Shown here one piece after another: positions 7,547 to 11,175 of a stretch of DNA of 11,175 bases; position 1 is the first letter of the stretch; the number at the start of each line of letters is the position of its first letter. The stretch spans positions 1 through 11,175 of the forward strand of contig JAKAAL010000067.1 of the NCBI GenBank assembly GCA_021802375.1, written 5' to 3'. A program made the translations under genes and the position numbers. Origin of the DNA: Bacillota bacterium. GTDB taxonomy: Bacteria; Bacillota_E; Sulfobacillia; Sulfobacillales; Sulfobacillaceae. The notes under the pieces were generated by a model. That model was not told where the DNA came from. It did no database searches and saw only the letters and a program-made list of their open reading frames with translations.

Positions 7547-8497
7547 ATGCATGTGTCGATTGAGGATATTAGAGACGCTCAGACGTTGCTGCGGGGAAAG
7601 ATTATCAGAACCCCCTTGATTCCGTCGCCACGCTTATCGAAAGAGCTTGGCGCCGATGTCTGGTTCAAGCCTGAGAACTGGCAGATCACCGGGTCCTTTA
7701 AGATCCGTGGAGCCTACACCAAGATGGCGCCACTCAGTGAGGCTGACCGGCGGCGGGGGGTTATCACCGCGTCGGCGGGCAACCACGCCCAAGGCGTCGC
7801 CTTAGCCGGGCAACTCTTAGACATTTCTACGCTCATCGTGGCCCCTGAGACGACGCCCGAAACGAAGCTAGAGGGCATTCGGCAATTTGGCGCCGAAGTC
7901 ATTCTTCACGGAACTCACTACGATGAGTCAGAAATCTATGCATGGGAACTGGCCAGAACAACTGGACGGGTTTTTATCCACGCCTTTGAAGACGCCGCGG
8001 TAGTAGCCGGGCAAGGCACGGTCGGGCTCGAGATCTTCGAGGATTTACGTAATGTGGACGCGATTCTGACGCCGGCCGGTGGTGGCGGGCTTCTCTCCGG
8101 GATTGCGATTGCAGCCCGAGACCTCTCCCCTACCACTAAAATTATCGGCGTCCAAAGCCACGCCTCGCCAGCTTGGCGTGCGGCTTTCGAGGCGGGCCAA
8201 GTGGTCCCCGTGTTGTACCAAGAAACCTGGGCCGAGGGACTTTTGGGCGGCATCGGCGGCGAAAATTTCGCCCTCGCAGAACCCCTGGTGGATAGCATTG
8301 AACTGGTGACAGAGGAGGACATCAAGTCGGCTCTTTATTGGGCACTAGATTCCCACCACATGGTCCTGGAGGGGTCGGCTGCGGTCTCCTTAGCCTATGC
8401 CTTATATCATACCGACGATAAATTTAGAGGGCAAACGCTCGTCATCGTCTTAACCGGATCCAACATCGATCTCCGTCGCATTCGTCAACTCCTGTAA
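7547..8497 (+). CDS. Threonine ammonia-lyase, short form without ACT domain (PLP fold type II)
   Basis: A 316-residue PLP enzyme expected to deaminate L-threonine to 2-oxobutanoate (and L-serine to pyruvate), feeding isoleucine synthesis or threonine breakdown in the cytoplasm. The cofactor lysine is Lys52 in GSFKIRGA. SAGNHAQG (76-83) is the substrate loop and GGGGLLSG (178-185) the phosphate-binding glycine loop. The C-terminal TGSNID takes the place of the usual SGGN(V/I)D cofactor-ring contact. The length equals TdcB-type catabolic enzymes and lacks the C-terminal ACT-like regulatory domain of biosynthetic IlvA (about 500 residues in E. coli), so classical isoleucine feedback is not expected. 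Serine racemase and threo-3-hydroxyaspartate ammonia-lyase share this fold and cannot be excluded. It stands alone on the plus strand between two minus-strand polysaccharide blocks with no obvious functional link to them. Confidence 0.88.
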   Translation: MHVSIEDIRDAQTLLRGKIIRTPLIPSPRLSKELGADVWFKPENWQITGSFKIRGAYTKMAPLSEADRRRGVITASAGNHAQGVALAGQLLDISTLIVAPETTPETKLEGIRQFGAEVILHGTHYDESEIYAWELARTTGRVFIHAFEDAAVVAGQGTVGLEIFEDLRNVDAILTPAGGGGLLSGIAIAARDLSPTTKIIGVQSHASPAWRAAFEAGQVVPVLYQETWAEGLLGGIGGENFALAEPLVDSIELVTEEDIKSALYWALDSHHMVLEGSAAVSLAYALYHTDDKFRGQTLVIVLTGSNIDLRRIRQLL

Positions 8498-8530
8498 TTT
8501 TCCTCAAGCAGGTATCCCATTTCCGCCCCT

Positions 8531-8558
8531 AATTCGGACATCGTTTCCCCACCGAATT
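8531..8558. repeat. Perfect 7-bp inverted repeat AATTCGG / CCGAATT
   Basis: The arms at 8531-8537 and 8552-8558 are exact reverse complements around a 14-nt loop, 34 nt after the ammonia-lyase stop. There is no U-run on either strand, so it is at best a weak transcript end or a protein-binding dyad. Confidence 0.4.
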
Positions 8559-8701
8559 CTTAACATCCACCCAGGACTCCTCCCCGGCACCGGTTGCTAC
8601 GCTGTAGTGTTTCATGAAAATCCTACGGGATGGATACCGCATTCGTTATGGTGGCCCGTAACGGCCAGACCTCTTACACGAAAAGACTCGTCGGGTCCTT
8701 A

Positions 8702-8723
8702 ATCGCGCCCCGGGGCATGCGAT
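8702..8723 (-). terminator. GC-rich hairpin after the aminotransferase block, possible terminator
   Basis: ATCGC and GCGAT flank the perfect palindrome GCCCCGGGGC (8707-8716), with a 2-nt bulge. On the minus strand it lies 25 nt after the CcdC-like stop. Only ATTAAGG follows instead of a T-run, so intrinsic termination is uncertain; a TTTT further on (around 8681-8684) follows a weaker imperfect stem. Confidence 0.3.
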
Positions 8724-8748
8724 CGACAGCGGTCGTCCCTGGGTTCGA

Positions 8749-9246
8749 TCATCCACGCCTCGTACTCGGCATGAGGGCACGCGCACGACGCACCACCCCC
8801 ATATAATAGACAATCCAATAAGCCACAAAGAGATAGTAGAGGACCAGTGTTAACGGAGATTCGGTGACTAAAATCGATGATCCCCCGGCGGAAAACGTTG
8901 CCATGTCCATCACGATGCGAATGACCACCAGTGCCACCACAATTGACCCGATGTAGGGGTTCGCCTTATAGCGCACTTCCGGTCCCGTGGTGTCCCACTG
9001 CGTATAGTAAAGACTCAAAAACGCCCCGCCGACCCCGACCACAAGCCCCACCACGATAGATACGATGATAAGGCCGTTGGGCACCAAGCCTCCCCCGACT
9101 AGGGCTCCTAAGACGGCGAGCATGATAATGCGAGAAATGAGCATGGGAGTTCGTACCGGTTGAGCCGTCATCGTACGACGAATCCTAAACAACAACACGG
9201 CCAAGACGACCAACAAAATAGGTAGCACCGTGACGAGATGATGCAT
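8749..9246 (-). CDS. Small multi-pass membrane protein, CcdC/DUF1453-like
   Basis: A 165-residue integral membrane protein with about five hydrophobic segments: LVTVLPILLVVLAVLLF, the IIMLAVLGALVGGG region, GLIIVSIVVGLVVGVGGAF, IGSIVVALVVIRIVMDM and LTLVLYYLFVAYWIVYYMGVV. The basic loop FRIRRTM after helix 1, the helix-3 glycine pattern followed by a short YTQWDTTGPEVRYKANP loop, and the following IVVALVVIRI helix recall the CcdC (DUF1453) family. This is a pattern judgement. CcdC is named for its position in Bacillus cytochrome-c genes and its role is unclear. The ATG at 9246 is chosen over the longer frame reaching 9279 because GAGGAGG (9255-9261) is exactly 8 nt upstream. It starts 22 nt after the phosphoglycosyl transferase stop, so it is probably the last gene of that operon. 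A link to polysaccharide assembly is suggested only by position. Confidence 0.7.
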   Translation of the reverse strand: MHHLVTVLPILLVVLAVLLFRIRRTMTAQPVRTPMLISRIIMLAVLGALVGGGLVPNGLIIVSIVVGLVVGVGGAFLSLYYTQWDTTGPEVRYKANPYIGSIVVALVVIRIVMDMATFSAGGSSILVTESPLTLVLYYLFVAYWIVYYMGVVRRARALMPSTRRG

Positions 9247-9268
9247 CAATGATTCCTCCTCATAAGAC

Positions 9269-9883
9269 CTATTGGGCACCTTCGTGCCTTACCACAATGC
9301 CAACCGTCCACCATAAAATCTTGATATCGAGCCAAAGGTTCCAATGATCTACATAATCGAGGTCCCAGCGGATACTTTCTCCGGTGCTCAGATCCCCGCG
9401 TCCTGACACTTGCGCCAGGCCGGTTAGACCCGGTTTCATGAGATGCCGCCGATGCATGTCGCCGGTGTAAAGTGCTACCATTTCCGGAATCTCGGGCCGC
9501 GGTCCCACCAAGGACATGTCCCCGACCATGACGTTATAAAGTTGGGGCAGTTCATCCAGGGAAGTCCGCCGGAGCCAGCGCCCAATCTTCGTAATGCGCG
9601 GGTCCCCAGTGTCCTGAAATCGATAGGTGTCGATATCGCCCGCCGATGGTGCCACCCATTCCCGTTCGGCCCCTAATCTCATCGTCCGAAATTTCCACAT
9701 CACAAATGGTTTTCCGGCTTGTCCAATTCGCGTCTGCTTAAAAAATACGGGACCTGGCGAATCCTTATGAACTACCCAGGCAATGCCCCCCATCAAAGGC
9801 AGGGTGAGGATCCCAAGCATCACCGCGATCACCACATCAAAAATCTCTTTCACGACCAAAGCAGGGCGTTTGGCGAGGATCAC
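9269..9883 (-). CDS. PglC-like monotopic phosphoglycosyl transferase (undecaprenyl-phosphate sugar phosphotransferase)
   Basis: A 204-residue enzyme predicted to move a sugar-1-phosphate from a UDP-sugar to undecaprenyl phosphate, the committing step of exopolysaccharide assembly at the inner membrane face. The N-terminal segment (VVKEIFDVVIAVMLGILTLPLMGGI) is the re-entrant membrane helix. Family motifs follow: GPVFFKQTRIGQAGKPF (44-60), KFRTM (64-68), the catalytic Asp110-Glu111 in TSLDELPQL, MSLVGPRPE (123-131) and KPGLTGLAQVSGR (150-162). At about 200 residues it is the minimal PglC type, without the extra N-terminal membrane domain of WbaP. Start codon is GTG at 9883, sharing GTGA with the aminotransferase stop; no good Shine-Dalgarno is seen, so coupling is likely. 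The aminotransferase directly upstream suggests a UDP-4-amino- or 4-acetamido-sugar substrate, as in Campylobacter PglE/PglC, but no PglD-like acetyltransferase is in view. Confidence 0.9.
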   Translation of the reverse strand: MILAKRPALVVKEIFDVVIAVMLGILTLPLMGGIAWVVHKDSPGPVFFKQTRIGQAGKPFVMWKFRTMRLGAEREWVAPSAGDIDTYRFQDTGDPRITKIGRWLRRTSLDELPQLYNVMVGDMSLVGPRPEIPEMVALYTGDMHRRHLMKPGLTGLAQVSGRGDLSTGESIRWDLDYVDHWNLWLDIKILWWTVGIVVRHEGAQ

Positions 9884-11037
9884 CGAAGTCGCCGGGCCAG
9901 TGTCACCGACACGGCCTCTAACACGTCGTCCACATCCTTATCCGTCATCGTCGGGTAAAGAGGTAGGGAGATTTCACTCTCATAAAACCGTTCCGCTTGG
10001 GGAAAATCTCCGATCTGGTACCCCCATTGCTTTTGATAATAGGGATGCAGATGAATCGGGATAAAATGCACGGACGTACCAATGTTCATGGCTTTCAAGT
10101 CTCGGATCACATCAGCGCGGTCCCCGTGGATAGCATCCAGTTGAATCCGAAGCGGATACAGATGCCAAGCATGATCCACATGAGGTTGGATGTGAGGCGG
10201 GATCACTGACAATCCTTCGAGTCCGGCGGTGAGACGGGCCGCAATGTGTTGGCGACGACGTTGCATCGCATCGAGTTTTTTCAATTGGACGCGACCCATG
10301 GCGGCTTGAATGTCGGTCATATTGTATTTGAAGCCAGGCACTTCAATCGTGTAAAACCATGACCCCTGATCGTCATACCGGTTCCACGCATTACGAGACA
10401 TTCCATGCAACGACAGCATTCGCACCTTCTCCATTACCTCCGGATCTGGCACCACCAAAGCCCCACCCTCGCCGGTGGTCAAATTCTTCGTGGCATAAAA
10501 CGAGAATGCCGTAATATTGCCATGCGTTCCAATCTTTTTTGAATGATAGCCGCTAGCCATAGCATGCGCGGCATCCTCGATGACCGTAAGCCGGTAGCGA
10601 TCCCGAAGCGTATTAATCGCATCCAGGTCTGCCGGATGGCCCGCATAGTGTACCGGTAAGATCGCCTTCGTGTTCGGGTTAATCCGATCTTCAATACGGT
10701 TGGGATCGATATTGCCCGTATCGGGATCAATATCCACCAGAACGGGTGTTGCCCCGGCATGAAGAATCACATTCACAGATGCCGCAAAGGTATACGGCGT
10801 GGTGATGACTTCGTCGCCCGGACCGATGCCGCTGGCTAGCAATGCGACGTGCATGCCCGCGGTACAAGAAGCCAATGCCAAAACCGGTACCCCGTCGAGG
10901 TACTCGGATAGTTCAGTTTCAAATTGTGTCGTGATCCCCGCCCGGGTGATCCAATGCGATTGAATCGCATGGCTTACCGCCTCAACCTCTTCCACTCCAA
11001 GATCTGGCTGATTGTATGGCAAAAAGGTCTCTCGCAT
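9880..11037 (-). CDS. DegT/DnrJ/EryC1/StrS-family sugar aminotransferase
   Basis: A 385-residue PLP-dependent aminotransferase, probably converting a UDP-4-keto-hexose to the 4-amino sugar with glutamate as amino donor. The substrate segment LPYNQPDLGVEEVEAV starts the protein. SCTAGMHVAL (57-66) binds the cofactor phosphate, EDAAHA (154-159) contains the Asp contacting the PLP ring, and Lys184 in FYATKNLTTGEGGALV is the Schiff-base lysine. EVPGFKYNMTDIQAAMGRVQLKKLD is the family signature further on. The length is normal for PglE/ArnB/PseC-like enzymes. ATG at 11037 is preceded by GAGG with a 7-nt gap. It heads a three-gene unit with the phosphoglycosyl transferase and the CcdC-like protein. 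Codons 98-113 (10746-10700) are repeated as a perfect inverted copy at the right end of the window. Confidence 0.9.
   Translation of the reverse strand: MRETFLPYNQPDLGVEEVEAVSHAIQSHWITRAGITTQFETELSEYLDGVPVLALASCTAGMHVALLASGIGPGDEVITTPYTFAASVNVILHAGATPVLVDIDPDTGNIDPNRIEDRINPNTKAILPVHYAGHPADLDAINTLRDRYRLTVIEDAAHAMASGYHSKKIGTHGNITAFSFYATKNLTTGEGGALVVPDPEVMEKVRMLSLHGMSRNAWNRYDDQGSWFYTIEVPGFKYNMTDIQAAMGRVQLKKLDAMQRRRQHIAARLTAGLEGLSVIPPHIQPHVDHAWHLYPLRIQLDAIHGDRADVIRDLKAMNIGTSVHFIPIHLHPYYQKQWGYQIGDFPQAERFYESEISLPLYPTMTDKDVDDVLEAVSVTLARRLR
10700..10746 (-). repeat. 47-bp inverted repeat, arm inside the aminotransferase gene
   Basis: Read on the minus strand from 10746 to 10700 (codons Pro98 to part of Asn113), this stretch is identical, base for base, to plus-strand 11129-11175. 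Identity decays just outside 10746, where only a GCAA is shared. At the other side the comparison ends because the window ends. Confidence 0.95.
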
Positions 11038-11066
11038 GCCCTCACCTCATAAGTCATTGTCATAGA

Positions 11067-11095
11067 TTAATAGTGGCGATGCAAATCCTCTACAA
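11067..11095 (-). promoter_or_regulatory. Candidate promoter for the aminotransferase operon
   Basis: On the minus strand TTGTAG (11095-11090) and TATTAA (11072-11067) are 17 bp apart, giving a start near 11060 and a short leader with the GAGG site. A second pair, TTGCAT (11084-11079) and GACAAT (11061-11056), is also spaced by 17 bp but would start inside the ribosome binding site. Both are weak matches. Confidence 0.3.
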
Positions 11096-11125
11096 TAATT
11101 TCTGAGGGCCTGCGATCTAAGTGCA

Positions 11126-11175
11126 ATGCCCGTTCTGGTGGATATTGATCCCGATACGGGCAATATCGATCCCAA
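11126..11175 (+). pseudogene. Start of a second, oppositely oriented aminotransferase fragment (partial, runs off window)
   Basis: From 11129 the plus strand repeats aminotransferase codons from Pro98 onward in the same reading frame (PVLVDIDPDTGNIDP). An ATG at 11126 sits just before it, but there is no Shine-Dalgarno, and the upstream in-frame codons back to the TAA at 11096 show no resemblance to the first 97 residues of the enzyme. The copy seems to lack its N-terminus, including the cofactor phosphate-binding SCTAGMH segment. It could be a pseudogene, one half of an inversion system, or a chimeric assembly end. Confidence 0.35.
11129..11175 (+). repeat. 47-bp inverted repeat, terminal arm
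   Basis: Exact reverse complement of 10700-10746. The arms bracket 382 bp (10747-11128) holding the aminotransferase 5' end, its ribosome binding site and its promoter region. The true length is unknown because the arm reaches the last base of the window. Confidence 0.95.

Larger units (their letters stand above)
8498..8748 (+). other. 251-bp convergent intergenic region, no gene seen
   Basis: This gap lies between the 3' ends of the threonine ammonia-lyase gene and the CcdC-like gene. No ORF with a ribosome binding site and no tRNA-like fold was found. It holds two dyads, listed separately, neither followed by a clear T-tract. Confidence 0.6.

Noticed and set aside
7507..7563. An 18-codon ORF (ATG 7507 to TGA) before and overlapping the threonine ammonia-lyase start, a possible leader peptide
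   Set aside because: The GGAGG before it is only 1 nt from the ATG, which is too close, and the best promoter would start transcription after this ATG. It shows no run of threonine or isoleucine codons and no attenuator hairpin.
8614..8661. 15-codon plus-strand ORF (ATG 8614) in the convergent gap
   Set aside because: No ribosome binding site, no recognisable composition and no context to support a small protein.
8741..8750. GGGTTCGATC resembling a tRNA T-arm
   Set aside because: The flanking bases do not pair into a T-stem and no acceptor, D or anticodon arms can be folded around it.
11091..11096. TACAAT as a plus-strand -10 box driving the terminal aminotransferase fragment
   Set aside because: A 5 of 6 match, but no -35-like hexamer lies 16-18 bp upstream and there is no ribosome binding site before the ATG at 11126; too weak to list as a promoter.

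Overview
The window looks like chromosomal DNA from a moderately GC-rich Gram-positive-type bacterium, most likely a Bacillota member such as a Sulfobacillus-like thermoacidophile. This rests on strong AAGGAGG/GAGGTGA Shine-Dalgarno sites, a YaaH-type GH18 cell-wall hydrolase, a lipobox lipoprotein, and an exopolysaccharide locus using a small PglC-type phosphoglycosyl transferase. The genus is an inference from style, not a proven assignment.

Left part (1-3900, plus strand): a very large secreted GH18 protein whose 5' end lies outside the window (the signal peptide is already running at base 1), followed after a short gap by a lipoprotein with a Ser/Thr/Pro-rich tether and a C-terminal Ig-like domain. 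They look like a two-gene unit acting at the cell envelope. The lipoprotein converges on the next gene, and the two stop codons share the bases TTAA.

Middle (3897-7442, minus strand): a tightly overlapping three-gene exopolysaccharide block. In transcription order it is a WbuB-like GT4 glycosyltransferase, a 12-helix Wzx-type flippase, and a second GT4-type glycosyltransferase. Start and stop codons overlap at both junctions. A divergent 104-bp intergenic region separates this block from a plus-strand gene for a short threonine ammonia-lyase without an ACT domain (7547-8497), which interrupts the polysaccharide genes.

Right part (8749-11037, minus strand): a second polysaccharide block. In transcription order it is a DegT-family sugar aminotransferase, a PglC-like phosphoglycosyl transferase (GTGA overlap), and a small CcdC/DUF1453-like membrane protein. 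Together the two blocks could make a 4-amino-sugar nucleotide, load it on undecaprenyl phosphate, extend it and flip it. The polymerase, the other sugar-nucleotide enzymes and export genes are not in view.

The most unusual signal is at the extreme right end. The last 47 bases (11129-11175, plus strand) are a perfect inverted copy of 10700-10746, an internal piece of the aminotransferase gene. The two arms enclose 382 bp holding the promoter region and the first ~97 codons of that gene. This could be the start of a second, oppositely oriented aminotransferase copy, an invertible segment, or an assembly/amplification chimera. The sequence continues past the window, so the cause cannot be decided here.
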